From: Mycobacteriaceae bacterium 1482268.1
GTDB taxonomy: Bacteria; Actinomycetota; Actinomycetes; Mycobacteriales; Mycobacteriaceae
Reading direction: 5' to 3'
Assembly: GCA_001665255.1 (NCBI GenBank)
Contig: LZSH01000015.1
Span: 1 to 42,803 of the forward strand
DNA length: 42,803 nt
Shown here: positions 7,650-16,652 of the stretch, in pieces
Layout: each line of letters starts with the position of its first letter
Position numbering within the stretch: the first letter of the stretch is position 1
Translations under genes and position numbers: made by a program
The notes under the pieces: model-generated
What the model saw: the letters and a program-made list of their open reading frames with translations, nothing else
Told to the model about the DNA's origin: nothing
The model's database searches: none

Positions 7650-8138
7650 ATGACGAGTCGCGCAAAACTCCTGGGACATCCGGTCCATCCGATGTTGATT
7701 CCATTTCCGGTGGGTCTGCTGACCACAGCTGTCGTCTTCGACGTCATTTATCTGGTCACCGACCGCACCGGATTCGCCACGGCGGCGGCGTATGCGATCG
7801 CCGGCGGAATCATCGGAGGCGCCCTGGCGGCTCCCTTCGGCTGGATCGACTATTTCAAGATCCCCGCCGATACCCGCGCCAAGCGGATCGGGCTGCTCCA
7901 CGGTCTGGCGAACATCGTCGTCGTGGTGCTGTTCGCCGTGAGCTGGCTTCTGCGCTGGAACGCTGGGGGATGGGAGCCCGTCCCTCTGGCGTTGGCCTGC
8001 AGCTTCGTTGCGGTCGTGATCGCCGGCGCCGCGGCATGGCTGGGTGGCGAACTGGTCGATCGCCTCGCCATTGGTATCGATGAGGGAGCCCACCCCGACG
8101 CGCCGAGCTCGTTGAGCCACCGCAACGTGAGCGCATAG
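7650..8138 (+). CDS. DUF2231 four-helix membrane protein
   Basis: This 162-residue integral membrane protein starts with LLGHPVHPMLIPFPVGL, the histidine/proline motif typical of DUF2231. It has four predicted transmembrane segments (about residues 18-38, 45-65, 85-105 and 115-135). The family's function is unknown; related proteins often accompany haem or redox membrane systems. The start is fixed by a strong GAGGAGGT at 7638-7645, one of the best ribosome sites in the window. It sits between cdd and deoA on the same strand with short gaps. Confidence 0.8.
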   Translation: MTSRAKLLGHPVHPMLIPFPVGLLTTAVVFDVIYLVTDRTGFATAAAYAIAGGIIGGALAAPFGWIDYFKIPADTRAKRIGLLHGLANIVVVVLFAVSWLLRWNAGGWEPVPLALACSFVAVVIAGAAAWLGGELVDRLAIGIDEGAHPDAPSSLSHRNVSA

Positions 8139-8152
8139 CACCGTTCGGCAGA

Positions 8153-8182
8153 CCGTCACCGGTAACGTGACGCCGGTGACGG
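8153..8182 (+). promoter_or_regulatory. Inverted repeat enclosing the deoA start codon
   Basis: CCGTCACCGG (8153-8162) and CCGGTGACGG (8173-8182) are perfect 10-bp inverted arms around a 10-nt loop that contains the GTG at 8167. The alternative GTG at 8176 lies in the right arm. As RNA this would hold the initiation region in a strong hairpin; as DNA it could be an operator. Confidence 0.5.
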
Positions 8183-9477
8183 CGTATGCATTCGACGCGC
8201 CGACAGTCATCAGGACCAAGCGCGACGGCGGCGCGTTGTCCGACGCCGCGATCGACTGGGTCATCGACGCGTACACCAATGGGCGCGTTCCCGACGAACA
8301 GATGTCGGCGCTGCTGATGGCGATCTTCCTGCGCGGCATGACCGGCCGCGAGATCGCCCGCTGGACAGAGGCCATGGTGCGGTCGGGCGACCGGATGGAT
8401 TTCAGCGATCTGCGCCGCGACGGCAAGCCGCTTGCGTTGGTGGACAAGCACTCCACGGGCGGCGTCGGTGACAAGATCACCATCCCGCTGGTTCCCGTCA
8501 TCATGGCCTGCGGCGGCGCGGTGCCGCAGGCGGCAGGTCGCGGCCTCGGCCACACCGGCGGCACCCTCGACAAGCTGGAGGCCATCGCCGGTTTCACCGC
8601 CGAGATCTCGAAAAGCCAGATTCGCCAACAGCTTTGTGACCTCGGCGCGGCGATTTTCGCCGCGGGGGAGCTGGCGCCCGCCGACCGCAAAATCTACGCA
8701 CTACGGGATGTCACCGGCACCACCGAGTCCCTGCCGCTCATCGCCAGCTCGGTGATGAGCAAGAAGATCGCCGAGGGCGCCCAGGCATTGGTGCTCGACA
8801 CGAAGGTTGGCTCGGGAGCGTTTCTCAAGACCGAGGCCGAAGCGCGCGAGTTGGCAGCCACCATGGTCGAACTCGGCTCCGGAGAGGGCCTGATCACCCG
8901 TGCGTTGTTGACCGACATGAACCGGCCGCTGGGCCGAACTGTCGGCAACGCGGTCGAGGTGGAGGAGTCCCTCGAGGTGCTCGCCGGCGGAGGACCGTCC
9001 GACGTCGTCGAGTTGACGCTGGCGCTGGCCACCGAGATGCTCGACGCCGCGGGCGTCGACGGGGTGGACCCGGCCCAGACGCTGCGCGACGGGACGGCCA
9101 TGGACAGTTTCCGCCGCCTCGTCAGCGCCCAGGGCGGCGACTTGTCACAACCGTTGCCGGTCGGTGCGCAGTGCGAGACCATCACCGCTGCCCGCGGTGG
9201 CACGATGGGCGATATCGACGCAATGGCGGTGGGACAGACGGTGTGGCGGCTCGGCGCGGGTCGTGCCGTCCCGGGTGGGCGCGTCCAGTTCGGCGCAGGC
9301 GTTCGGATCCACCGCCGTCCGGGCGAACCCGTCGCCGCGGGCGAGGCGCTGTTCACGCTTTACACCGATACCCCCGAGCGGTTCGACGGCGCGATGGCCG
9401 AGATGGACGGCGGCTGGAGCGTCGGAGACGCAGCACCCGACATCGGACCGCTCATCATCGATCGGATCCATTCGTGA
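8167..9477 (+). CDS. deoA: Thymidine phosphorylase
   Basis: This 436-residue enzyme cleaves thymidine or deoxyuridine with phosphate to base plus 2-deoxyribose-1-phosphate. The signatures are [16 protein letters not shown] (phosphate-binding loop), [27 protein letters not shown] and KVGSGAF, with the C-terminal barrel-sandwich domain ending at DRIHS. The start is ambiguous: GTG 8167 (used here) or GTG 8176, whose product [10 protein letters not shown] aligns better with the M. tuberculosis N-terminus as I recall it. The stop overlaps the add start (GTGA), coupling the two. Confidence 0.95.
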   Translation: MTPVTAYAFDAPTVIRTKRDGGALSDAAIDWVIDAYTNGRVPDEQMSALLMAIFLRGMTGREIARWTEAMVRSGDRMDFSDLRRDGKPLALVDKHSTGGVGDKITIPLVPVIMACGGAVPQAAGRGLGHTGGTLDKLEAIAGFTAEISKSQIRQQLCDLGAAIFAAGELAPADRKIYALRDVTGTTESLPLIASSVMSKKIAEGAQALVLDTKVGSGAFLKTEAEARELAATMVELGSGEGLITRALLTDMNRPLGRTVGNAVEVEESLEVLAGGGPSDVVELTLALATEMLDAAGVDGVDPAQTLRDGTAMDSFRRLVSAQGGDLSQPLPVGAQCETITAARGGTMGDIDAMAVGQTVWRLGAGRAVPGGRVQFGAGVRIHRRPGEPVAAGEALFTLYTDTPERFDGAMAEMDGGWSVGDAAPDIGPLIIDRIHS

Positions 9478-10562
9478 CGTCACCGCTGACCCTGGAGTCC
9501 GTCCGGCAGGCACCCAAGGCGCTGCTGCACGATCACCTCGACGGCGGCCTGCGGCCGGCCACCGTCCTCGACCTCGCCCAGCAGACCGGCTACGAGGACC
9601 TGCCCGTCAGCGACGTCGACGGGTTGGCGAGGTGGTTTCGGACCTCTGCCCACAGCGGCTCGCTCGAGCGGTATCTGGCGCCGTTCGCCCACACGGTCGG
9701 CGTGATGCAGACGCCGGAGGCGCTGTACCGGGTGGCCTACGAATGCGTCGAAGACCTGGCCGCCGACAACGTGGTATATGCCGAGATCAGGTTCGCCCCC
9801 GAGCTGCACATCGACCGCGGGCTGTCGCTGGACGCGGTGGTCGACGCGGTGCTGGCCGGGTTTACCGACGGCGAGAAGGCCGCCAGCAGCGTGGACCGCA
9901 CCATCACGGTGCGCTGCCTGGTGACCGCCATGCGCCACCAGGCGCGCTCGCTGGAGATCGCCGAGCTGGCGATCCGGTTCAGGGACAAAGGAGTTGTGGG
10001 GTTCGACATCGCGGGCGCCGAGGCCGGCTATCCGCCGACGCGACATCTAGACGCGTTCGAATACATGCGGAACCACAACAGCCGCTTCACGATTCACGCA
10101 GGAGAAGCCTTCGGGTTGCCGTCCATTCACGAGGCCATCGCGTTTTGCGGTGCAGATCGCCTCGGGCACGGCGTGCGCATCGTTGACGACATCACGGTGG
10201 CGCCGGACGGCGCCGTGCGCCTGGGCCGGTTGGCGTCGCTGTTGCGGGACAAGCGGATACCGCTCGAGTTGTGTCCCAGTTCGAACGTGCAGACGGGCGC
10301 CGTCGGCAGCATCGCCGAGCATCCCTTCGATCTGCTGGCCCGCTGCCGCTTCCGCGTCACGGTCAACACCGACAACCGGCTGATGAGCGACACCACGATG
10401 AGCCAGGAGATGCTGCGGCTGGTCGAGGCCTTCGGCTACGGCTGGAGCGACCTCGCGCGGTTCACCATCAACGCGATGAAGTCGGCGTTCATCCCGTTCG
10501 ACGAGCGCCTCGCGATCATCGACGAGGTGATCAAGCCGCGGTTCGCGGTTCTGATCGGCTGA
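9474..10562 (+). CDS. add: Adenosine deaminase
   Basis: This 362-residue zinc hydrolase deaminates adenosine and deoxyadenosine to inosine and deoxyinosine. The visible motifs are the metal pair LLHDHLDGG (H19, H21), the loop [26 protein letters not shown], the catalytic HAGE (H208, E211), LGHGVRI (H232), [10 protein letters not shown] and the metal aspartate in NTDNRLMSD. The GTG start was selected because GTGA overlaps the deoA TGA and the ortholog begins similarly; the frame is open further upstream inside deoA but without homology. Confidence 0.96.
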   Translation: MTSPLTLESVRQAPKALLHDHLDGGLRPATVLDLAQQTGYEDLPVSDVDGLARWFRTSAHSGSLERYLAPFAHTVGVMQTPEALYRVAYECVEDLAADNVVYAEIRFAPELHIDRGLSLDAVVDAVLAGFTDGEKAASSVDRTITVRCLVTAMRHQARSLEIAELAIRFRDKGVVGFDIAGAEAGYPPTRHLDAFEYMRNHNSRFTIHAGEAFGLPSIHEAIAFCGADRLGHGVRIVDDITVAPDGAVRLGRLASLLRDKRIPLELCPSSNVQTGAVGSIAEHPFDLLARCRFRVTVNTDNRLMSDTTMSQEMLRLVEAFGYGWSDLARFTINAMKSAFIPFDERLAIIDEVIKPRFAVLIG

Positions 10563-10663
10563 CTTTCCTCGGGCGAGAAGACGCAATAATCGCGTGTCGC
10601 GTCGGCGTGGCGCGTAACTTTATGACCGTTCGCGCTTCACCTAGATGTCGAGGGAGGGTTCTG

Positions 10664-10894
10664 ATGCGAAAGATCATGTTGGCGGCCGCCGCAGCGGGGA
10701 TGTTGTTGGGCACCTTAGCAACCGAACCGGTTGCGCAGGCCGCGCAGCCGACGGATGACACCGTCTACATCCAGCCGGCCGTGACGCCGAAGTTCGAAGC
10801 GCTCGACTGCCGCGGCACAACGGGCGCAATGGGCTGCGGCCCAGGGTGGTTCTGGCGTGACGGCTGGCGCGGCTGGGCCTGCTACCCCTGCTGA
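10664..10894 (+). CDS. Small secreted cysteine/tryptophan/glycine-rich protein
   Basis: This 76-residue protein has a clear N-terminal signal peptide (hydrophobic residues 5-20, probable cleavage after AQAA near residue 27). The mature part is ~50 residues and ends in a compact aromatic, Gly-rich tail with four cysteines (LDC, MGC, WAC and the final YPC). GGAGGG precedes the ATG. M. tuberculosis carries the MTP pilin subunit gene Rv3312A at this place beside add, and that protein is also small, secreted and W/P/C-rich. I see no clear alignment, so this is a positional analogue at best. No function is assigned. Confidence 0.7.
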   Translation: MRKIMLAAAAAGMLLGTLATEPVAQAAQPTDDTVYIQPAVTPKFEALDCRGTTGAMGCGPGWFWRDGWRGWACYPC

Positions 10895-10910
10895 TCGGAG
10901 ATCGGGAGCG

Positions 10911-11447
10911 ATGAAAATGTCAAAGCTTGCAATTCGCAGCGCGCTGGCGGCCTCGGTGATGAGCCTCGGCACGGCACTCGGAATGGGTTCTGCCGCAGCA
11001 CAACCGGATCTCGGCTCCATTCCGGTCCACCCCAACGAGGTGATAGATGCGACGGCGTTCACCGCCGCGGCGCCGGTGATGAATCCCGACGGGCAGCCCG
11101 GCGTGTCCACCACGTTTACGCACCGGGACGGCAGCCGCCAGATCGTCAGTACGGTGTTGGTGCTCGCCGACCCCGCCGCGGCAACCGGGGCGCTGGACGC
11201 CTCGCGGGCGCAGACGAACGTCGTCGACGCGAAGACGGCGCCCGCGGCCGTCGGGTCCGGTGGAACAATCGTCAGCGGACTGTCTGCCGATCGCTCGCAG
11301 TCTCTTTCGGTGCTGACCTTCACCGAGGGCAACGCGGCTGCGACCGTGAAATTCTCCGGGCCGGCCGGCGATCCGGTGCCCGCGGACCTTGTGCTCGACT
11401 ACGGCCAGCGCCAGGACGCCGCGATCAAGGCGGCGCTAGCGGCGTAG
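10911..11447 (+). CDS. Secreted protein of unknown function
   Basis: This 178-residue protein has a typical Sec signal peptide (residues 1-31, ending GSAAAQ). The mature domain is alternating polar/hydrophobic with TTFTHRDGSRQIVSTVLVL and LSVLTFTEGNAAATVKFSGP, which suggests a small beta-sandwich or sensor-type fold. No catalytic motif is seen. Two in-frame starts exist, ATG 10911 and ATG 10917; the second is better placed relative to GGGAG. It lies 16 nt after the small secreted protein and 1 nt before the VOC gene, so the three are probably one transcript. Confidence 0.75.
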   Translation: MKMSKLAIRSALAASVMSLGTALGMGSAAAQPDLGSIPVHPNEVIDATAFTAAAPVMNPDGQPGVSTTFTHRDGSRQIVSTVLVLADPAAATGALDASRAQTNVVDAKTAPAAVGSGGTIVSGLSADRSQSLSVLTFTEGNAAATVKFSGPAGDPVPADLVLDYGQRQDAAIKAALAA

Positions 11448-11448
11448 C

Positions 11449-11799
11449 GTGACGATCACCGGATGCCACGTCATCATCTATAGCCGTGACGCCGACGCGG
11501 ACCGAGCCTTCTTCACCGAGGTGCTCGACTATCCGCACGTCGACGCGGGCGGCGGCTGGCTGATCTTCAAGCTTCCGCCCGGGGAGGTTGCCGTCCATCC
11601 GACCGATGGGCGGCAGTCCCACAAGCTCTATCTGATGTGCGACGACATCAGTGCCACCGTTGAGCAGCTAGCCGCCAAAGGGATGACGTGCTCGGAGGTC
11701 AGCGATCAGGGATGGGGACTGCTGACGTCGGTCCGGTTGCCGGGCGGAGGGGAGCTGGGCCTCTACGAGCCGAGGCATCCGCGCGCGACCGAACTCTAG
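11449..11799 (+). CDS. VOC (glyoxalase/dioxygenase-fold) family protein
   Basis: This 116-residue single-domain vicinal-oxygen-chelate protein begins TGCHVIIYSRDADADRAFF and has the paired beta-alpha-beta-beta-beta modules (WLIFKLPPGEVAVHP; LTSVRLPGGGELGLYEP). The GLYEP glutamate is at the usual metal position. The substrate is unknown; relatives include resistance and isomerase-type proteins. The GTG start lies 1 nt after the previous stop. Its TAG directly abuts the TAG of the convergent Rv3311-like gene, with no intergenic base between them. Confidence 0.85.
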   Translation: MTITGCHVIIYSRDADADRAFFTEVLDYPHVDAGGGWLIFKLPPGEVAVHPTDGRQSHKLYLMCDDISATVEQLAAKGMTCSEVSDQGWGLLTSVRLPGGGELGLYEPRHPRATEL

Positions 11800-13080
11800 C
11801 TACTCCTGGCGCAGCCGCGACTCGAGGAACGTCTCCAGCGACTCCCACTGCTCGACGGCTTCGGCGTACGGCGGGCTCGGCTTCCTGACGGTGTCGGGGT
11901 CGAGCACGTAGGCGACCAGCCGGCCCAGCGGCATGTCGGCATCCAGCGTCTCGTCGACGACGTCATCCTCGGCGTATTCACCGACATCCCTGAGCAATTC
12001 GACTGCCAGCTCCAGCTGATCGCGGTCGATGGACTCCGGTCCGTCGGCGAGATCGTCAGCCAATCCGCTCGTCACATAGACGTTCTCGTCGGTGACGTCG
12101 ACCTGTAGCGAGCCATCAGTGGCGGCGGTCTTGATGTCCTCGTATGTCGCCAGATCCGACAGGTCATGGTCGTGCTCGTCGGCGAGGTAGCGCGCCAGCG
12201 ACCGCTCCGATCCGAACACGCTGACCCGCCCGTTGCGGCCGAGGAACACCGGCGCGTCGTCGAGGTAGCACCGCAGCGTGTAGTAGGTGCCGCCGCGGGT
12301 GATCATCCGGATCGGATCGATGCCGACCTTCAGCCAGAAGTCCTCGTCGGCTCCGAGCACCAGCCCGCTGGCGTGGTCTGCGAGAGCGTCGTCGCCGTCG
12401 GATACGCCCTCGGCGTCGCTCTCCTCGTCGTCGGCCTCGACAGCGGTGTCCTCGACCTCGTCGAGCTCTTCTGGCTCGGGCTTGGGTGCTTCCAGCTCGG
12501 CCGCCGCTTTGTCCGATGCCGCCGAATCCACCTCGGGGATGGTGACGACCTCGTCGATGGCTTCGACGATGTTGTCCCAGCTGCGACCGATGACGACACC
12601 GATTTCGCTCCAGCGTTTGCGGCCGCTCCTGCCGCTGAAGTGGTCGATGCCGAGGCCAAGCGAACCGAGCGTCGGGTTGCCGTTGAAGAACTTCGTCACC
12701 GCGGGCAGTTCGCAGATCGATCCGACCGACGACACGATGGCAAGCGTGCGGTGCAGCGTCGCCACCGAATCCTCCGTCGGTTTCTCGGCGAGCAGCTCTT
12801 CGATGCTGATCAGGTCATAGTGGCGCTCTTCGGGCGGATCGAACGTGTGGGCGTTGGCCTCGGTGAGCTTCTCCCATGCCGGGTGGTCGGCGAGGTCGTT
12901 GTCGGTGTTGGTCCGGACGAAGGCCACCAGGTCGGCGACCGACTCAAAGCCGTAGAGGTCGTCGTCCTTGCCCAGCAGCGCCTCCCACTCGTCGCCGGCG
13001 TCACGCCAGCGGGGGGCCCACAATGTGTACAGGTCGCCCTTGGTCAACCCGAGACGGATCGGCACGATGTCAGCAGCCAT
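11800..13080 (-). CDS. Conserved mycobacterial protein (Rv3311-like) with internal duplication
   Basis: This 426-residue cytoplasmic, very acidic protein shows no recognised enzymatic motif. Residues ~17-72 (LYTLWAPRW..., FESVADLVAFVRTNTDNDL) and ~266-316 (YYTLRCYLD..., FGSERSLARYLADEHDHDL) look like two copies of one module. Between them are a middle region (GLGIDHFSGRSGRKRW) and an Asp/Glu-rich linker at ~195-235. I recognise it as the Rv3311 family from synteny and sequence feel; function is unknown. The start ATG 13080 is supported by a -10 box 7 nt upstream. The open frame extends further 5', but that part is a shadow. Confidence 0.85.
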   Translation of the reverse strand: MAADIVPIRLGLTKGDLYTLWAPRWRDAGDEWEALLGKDDDLYGFESVADLVAFVRTNTDNDLADHPAWEKLTEANAHTFDPPEERHYDLISIEELLAEKPTEDSVATLHRTLAIVSSVGSICELPAVTKFFNGNPTLGSLGLGIDHFSGRSGRKRWSEIGVVIGRSWDNIVEAIDEVVTIPEVDSAASDKAAAELEAPKPEPEELDEVEDTAVEADDEESDAEGVSDGDDALADHASGLVLGADEDFWLKVGIDPIRMITRGGTYYTLRCYLDDAPVFLGRNGRVSVFGSERSLARYLADEHDHDLSDLATYEDIKTAATDGSLQVDVTDENVYVTSGLADDLADGPESIDRDQLELAVELLRDVGEYAEDDVVDETLDADMPLGRLVAYVLDPDTVRKPSPPYAEAVEQWESLETFLESRLRQE

Positions 13081-13087
13081 GCGGCAC

Positions 13088-13093
13088 AGCCTA
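13088..13093 (-). promoter_or_regulatory. Candidate leaderless -10 box of the Rv3311-like gene
   Basis: On the minus strand TAGGCT is followed by 7 nt and the ATG at 13080. It fits TANNNT spacing for a leaderless transcript and there is no Shine-Dalgarno, which supports choosing this start over the longer open frame. Confidence 0.5.
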
Positions 13094-13437
13094 GATCGTG
13101 CCGCCTTGCCCCTCGCCGAACGGTGCTCGACCAGCGGTGTCACCCTACTGACGTGGAAGCCGGTGGCGAACTGTCCCGCCGATCGTGCAGCGCGGCGCTG
13201 GCCCCGTCGGCCAAGTGTGCAGCGAGTGCGGCACAGCTGTCGTGCGCGCCGTCCGTGCCGCTGAATACCAGCAGGTGACGGTCCTATTCGCGGTGGCCCC
13301 CCGAGCTCATGGCCGCGCGTCCAGCCAGGCACAGGCGATGCCCTGAGGCAAGTACCGAGCGGCCAGTTATGACGCACTTTTCGTGAAAAAGCGGGTGATA
13401 ACTGGCCACCCGGCGGGCAGCGTCATCCTGTTGGCGC
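13094..13437. other. Intergenic region with one palindromic element and no gene
   Basis: No credible coding frame is found here. The region holds the upstream sequence of the Rv3311-like gene and, near its far end, palindromic element B (13361-13407). Apart from that no repeat, RNA gene or clear promoter is visible. Confidence 0.6.
13361..13407. repeat. Palindromic element B, copy 1
   Basis: GGCCAGTTAT (13361-13370) and ATAACTGGCC (13398-13407) are perfect 10-bp inverted arms around a 27-nt core that holds a second inner hairpin (TTTTC-GT-GAAAA). It lies 30 bp after the permease stop codon. It matches copy 2 at 16653-16699 at 44 of 47 positions. The size and structure suit a REP-like or non-autonomous mobile palindrome, or a shared terminator. 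Confidence 0.8.
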
Positions 13438-14940
13438 CTACTTGTCCTTGTCTCGGCCTTTCGGCCGGGGCGGCGGCCGGTTCGCCACTACGGGGAACTG
13501 ACCCGTGAAGCCCTTGCGTTCCTGCGCGATTTCCAGCACCCGTGACCGGACGGCGAACCAGCCGGCGACCAGCGCCGGGATGATGACGACCAGGGACGCG
13601 ACGGTCCACGTGCCGATCGGCGGGTCGAACGCCATCAGCACCAGCACCGCCAACAGAAACACCAGCGTGAGATAGCCGGTGTAGGGCGTGCCCCACAGCC
13701 GGAACGACGGCCGCTCGAGGATGCCCTTCTTCGACCACCGGTAGAGCTGGATCTGGCAGATGACGATGGTGCCCCAGGACGCGATGATGCCCAGCGCCGC
13801 CATGTTCAGCACGATTTCGAACGCCTCGGAGGGCACGATGCCATTGAGGAGAACGCCGAACAGCCCGATGAGTGCGGTCAGGCAGATACCGCCGTACGGC
13901 ACGCCGCGTGACGACATCACCGACGTGAATTTCGGTGCGCTGCCGTTCATCGCCATCGAACGCAGGATCCGGCCGGTTGAGTAGAGGCCGGCGTTGAGGC
14001 TCGAGAACGCCGCCGTCAGGACGACGATGTTCATGATGGTCCCCGCGCCTTCGACGCCGATCTTGGAAAAGAAGGTGACGAACGGACTTTCACCCGCGTC
14101 GTAGGCGGAATAAGGCAGTAGCAGCCCGAGCAGGAACACCGAGCCCACGTAGAACAGCGCGATGCGCGCGATGACCGAGTTGATCGCCCGCGGCATAATT
14201 CTCTCCGGGTTAGCCGTCTCCCCGGCCGCTGTGCCGACGAGTTCCACTGCGGCATAGGCGAATACCACGCCCGAGGTCACGATGACCAAGGGAAAGAGCC
14301 CCGTTGGCAGCAGTCCGCCGTTGTCGGCGATCACACTGAAACCGGTCGATTGTCCGTCGACCTTGTAGCGGCCGGCCAAGAAGATGGTTCCCGCGACCAG
14401 GAAGGTCACCAGCGCAACGACTTTGATCAGCGCGGCCCAGAATTCCAATTCACCGAACACCTTGACCGAGATCATGTTCAATCCCAGCACGATCGCAAGT
14501 GCGATCAGGGCGATCAGCCACTGCGGTATCGGGTCGAACACCTTCCAGAAGTGGAAGTAGGTGGCAATCGCCGTCGAGTCCACGATCGAGGTCATGGCCC
14601 AGTTCAAGAAGTACATCCAGCCCGCGACGAAAGCTGCCTTCTCCCCTAGGAACTCACGGGCATACGACACGAAGGAGCCTGACGACGGCCGGTGCAGAAC
14701 GAGTTCACCGAGTGCCCGCAGGATCAGGAAGACGAAGACACCGCAGAACGCGTACACCAGAAACAGTGCCGGGCCCGCGCTGTCCAGCCGGCCACCGGCG
14801 CCGAGGAACAAGCCGGTGCCGATCGCGCCGCCGATCGCGATCATCTGCAGTTGGCGGGGCCGCAGCCCCTTGTGATAGCCCTCGTCCTCCCTCGTCAGGG
14901 CGGAGGTGTCGTACTCGACCTGCTCCGGCTCGGCGGTCAT
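13438..14940 (-). CDS. ansP: AnsP-type amino acid (asparagine) permease
   Basis: This 500-residue APC-superfamily transporter of the AAT group has about 12 transmembrane helices. It opens [20 protein letters not shown] and continues with [12 protein letters not shown], the conserved first-helix substrate motif. It also carries [37 protein letters not shown] and [12 protein letters not shown], which match mycobacterial AnsP1/AnsP2 as I recall them. It probably imports L-asparagine by proton symport; the substrate is inferred. The ATG at 14940 overlaps the preceding small gene's TGA (ATGA). The C-terminus is a short basic, proline-rich tail ([12 protein letters not shown]). Confidence 0.9.
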   Translation of the reverse strand: MTAEPEQVEYDTSALTREDEGYHKGLRPRQLQMIAIGGAIGTGLFLGAGGRLDSAGPALFLVYAFCGVFVFLILRALGELVLHRPSSGSFVSYAREFLGEKAAFVAGWMYFLNWAMTSIVDSTAIATYFHFWKVFDPIPQWLIALIALAIVLGLNMISVKVFGELEFWAALIKVVALVTFLVAGTIFLAGRYKVDGQSTGFSVIADNGGLLPTGLFPLVIVTSGVVFAYAAVELVGTAAGETANPERIMPRAINSVIARIALFYVGSVFLLGLLLPYSAYDAGESPFVTFFSKIGVEGAGTIMNIVVLTAAFSSLNAGLYSTGRILRSMAMNGSAPKFTSVMSSRGVPYGGICLTALIGLFGVLLNGIVPSEAFEIVLNMAALGIIASWGTIVICQIQLYRWSKKGILERPSFRLWGTPYTGYLTLVFLLAVLVLMAFDPPIGTWTVASLVVIIPALVAGWFAVRSRVLEIAQERKGFTGQFPVVANRPPPRPKGRDKDK

Positions 14941-15179
14941 CGGGCTGCGCCGTCCGTCGGATCTGGTCGCCGGACGACTGGCGGTGGCTTGGAGGTGTCG
15001 TTGATGTCTTTGAAGGTGAACGCGAATCCGAACACGCCCAGCACGGCAGCGACCACGTAACCGATGATCGACCACCACCCGACGTGCAGATAGGCGGTGA
15101 CGGCGACGATTGCCATGGCCAGGAACACCATGGACATTCCGATCAAGGGAACCTTGGCGAAAAGGTCGATGCGTGCCAT
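14937..15179 (-). CDS. Small membrane protein coupled to the permease
   Basis: This 80-residue protein has two transmembrane helices (residues ~10-30 and ~35-55) followed by [19 protein letters not shown], a polar cytoplasmic tail. Its stop overlaps the permease start, so the two are made together and it may be an accessory subunit. The start chosen is ATG 15179 (GGGGTG upstream); GTG 15188 is possible. A GC-rich hairpin CGGGGC-GCAC-GCCCCG (15202-15217) sits in the leader. I do not recognise a named family. Confidence 0.75.
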   Translation of the reverse strand: MARIDLFAKVPLIGMSMVFLAMAIVAVTAYLHVGWWSIIGYVVAAVLGVFGFAFTFKDINDTSKPPPVVRRPDPTDGAAR

Positions 15180-15305
15180 GACATTCACCCCGCTTCGTCG
15201 TCGGGGCGCACGCCCCGTTCGAACGTGAACTTCTGGTGAATCGAGTAGACACCCTGTTGACCTTGAAGGCGACTCGAACGGCCAACAATCACAGAGAAAC
15301 CCGCG

Positions 15306-16610
15306 TTACAGCGCTTTCGCTTTGGTTTCGGGCAGGGCAAAGGTGCTGAGCAAGCTGATCAGGATCAGGACCGCCATCATCAGCCCGATCGCCCAACCCC
15401 CGTACTCCGCCAGCAGCGCTCCGGCCACCAGCGGCGGCATCGCGCCTCCGAGGATGCCGCCGAGATTGAACGCCAAACCGGCGCCCGTGTAACGGAATCG
15501 GGTCGCGAAGACCTCTGGGATGAACGATGCCATCGGGCCGTAGGAGACCCCCAGAAGCCCGAACGTGCCCACGATGCCGACGGCGAACAGCGTTCGCGAC
15601 GCGGTGTCGAGCAATGGGACCACGACGAAACACCACGGCAGGGCAAGGCTGAAGCCCGCCAGGATGATTGCGCGACGGCCGTACCTGTCGCTCAGGTGGG
15701 CCGAAATGGCGGTCAGCAGCAGCATCGACAACGCGCCGAGACAACCGACTGCGAGGATCAGATCACGTGGGTGCTTCAACTGTGTGCTCGCGTACCCCAT
15801 GAAGTACGTACCCGCCATGAAGCTGAACGTGAAGATGCCCGTCATGGCGCCTGCGCCGAGAAGGGTCTGACGGGGTTGTTGCCGCAGCAGGTCGGCGATC
15901 GGCGCCCGGGCCACGGTCCCCGCGGCCATCTCCCGCTTGAACACGGGTGTTTCGTCGAGGCTGAGCCGGACATAGAGCGCCACGGCGATCAGCACCGCGC
16001 TGAACAAGAACGGCAGCCGCCAACCCCAATCGAGGAACGCGGGACTCTTCTCGCCGACCGTGAGATTGACGACGAGAAATACCAGGCTGCTCAGCAACAA
16101 GCCTGTTCCGACGCCGAGTTGGGGGAACATCCCGTAGGCGCCCCGTCGCGCAGCGGGCGCATACTCGGCGCTCAGCAGGGCAGCGCCCGCCCACTCCCCG
16201 CCGACGGCGAATCCCTGCAGCACCCGAAGAGTCAACAGCAACAAGGGTGCGGCGACACCGATGGTGGTTTCCCCGGGGACGAGGCCGACGCACGTCGTCG
16301 ACAACCCCATGATCAGCAGCGTGGCGATGAGGGTCTTCTTACGCCCGAGGCGATCGCCGAAATGCCCGAATACGGCCGCTCCCAACGGCCGTGAGAAGAA
16401 GGCTACTGCGAAGGTGCCGAACGAAGCGATGGTCGCCAGGGTCGACGACATGTTCGGAAAGAAGACGGTGGGGAAGACGAGTGCTGCCGCGGTGCCGTAG
16501 ATGTAGAAGTCGTAATACTCGATCGCGGTGCCGACGAAACTGGCGAACGAGATGCGCCGCATCGACTTCGGAGCCGTTGCCTCGGCTTCCGTGAGCCGCT
16601 CGCTCGTCAT
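15306..16610 (-). CDS. MFS transporter, metabolite:H+ symporter (MHS) family
   Basis: This 434-residue 12-helix major-facilitator protein has the MHS signature at the N-terminus: ISFASFVGTAIEYYDFYIYG, then AVFGHFGDRLGRKKTL (the loop 2-3 GxxxDxxGRKK motif), RVLQGFAVGGEWAGAALL, and a second GRR loop (SDRYGRRAII). Family members carry shikimate, alpha-ketoglutarate, proline or other organic acids with protons; the substrate here is not determinable. It is monocistronic, downstream of the NlpC/P60 gene on the same strand, separated by palindromic element B. Confidence 0.92.
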   Translation of the reverse strand: MTSERLTEAEATAPKSMRRISFASFVGTAIEYYDFYIYGTAAALVFPTVFFPNMSSTLATIASFGTFAVAFFSRPLGAAVFGHFGDRLGRKKTLIATLLIMGLSTTCVGLVPGETTIGVAAPLLLLTLRVLQGFAVGGEWAGAALLSAEYAPAARRGAYGMFPQLGVGTGLLLSSLVFLVVNLTVGEKSPAFLDWGWRLPFLFSAVLIAVALYVRLSLDETPVFKREMAAGTVARAPIADLLRQQPRQTLLGAGAMTGIFTFSFMAGTYFMGYASTQLKHPRDLILAVGCLGALSMLLLTAISAHLSDRYGRRAIILAGFSLALPWCFVVVPLLDTASRTLFAVGIVGTFGLLGVSYGPMASFIPEVFATRFRYTGAGLAFNLGGILGGAMPPLVAGALLAEYGGWAIGLMMAVLILISLLSTFALPETKAKAL

Positions 16611-16652
16611 CTGGTCAGATTAGGCGGTCGCGCGCCACACGAGTGCCCGAGT

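Noticed and set aside
12166-13278. 370-codon plus-strand open frame
   Set aside because: Antisense to the Rv3311-like gene, with no start signal or recognisable motif.
13081-13377. N-terminal extension of the Rv3311-like open frame
   Set aside because: The extra ~99 residues lack similarity between family members as I recall them, and a -10 box sits 7 nt before the internal ATG.
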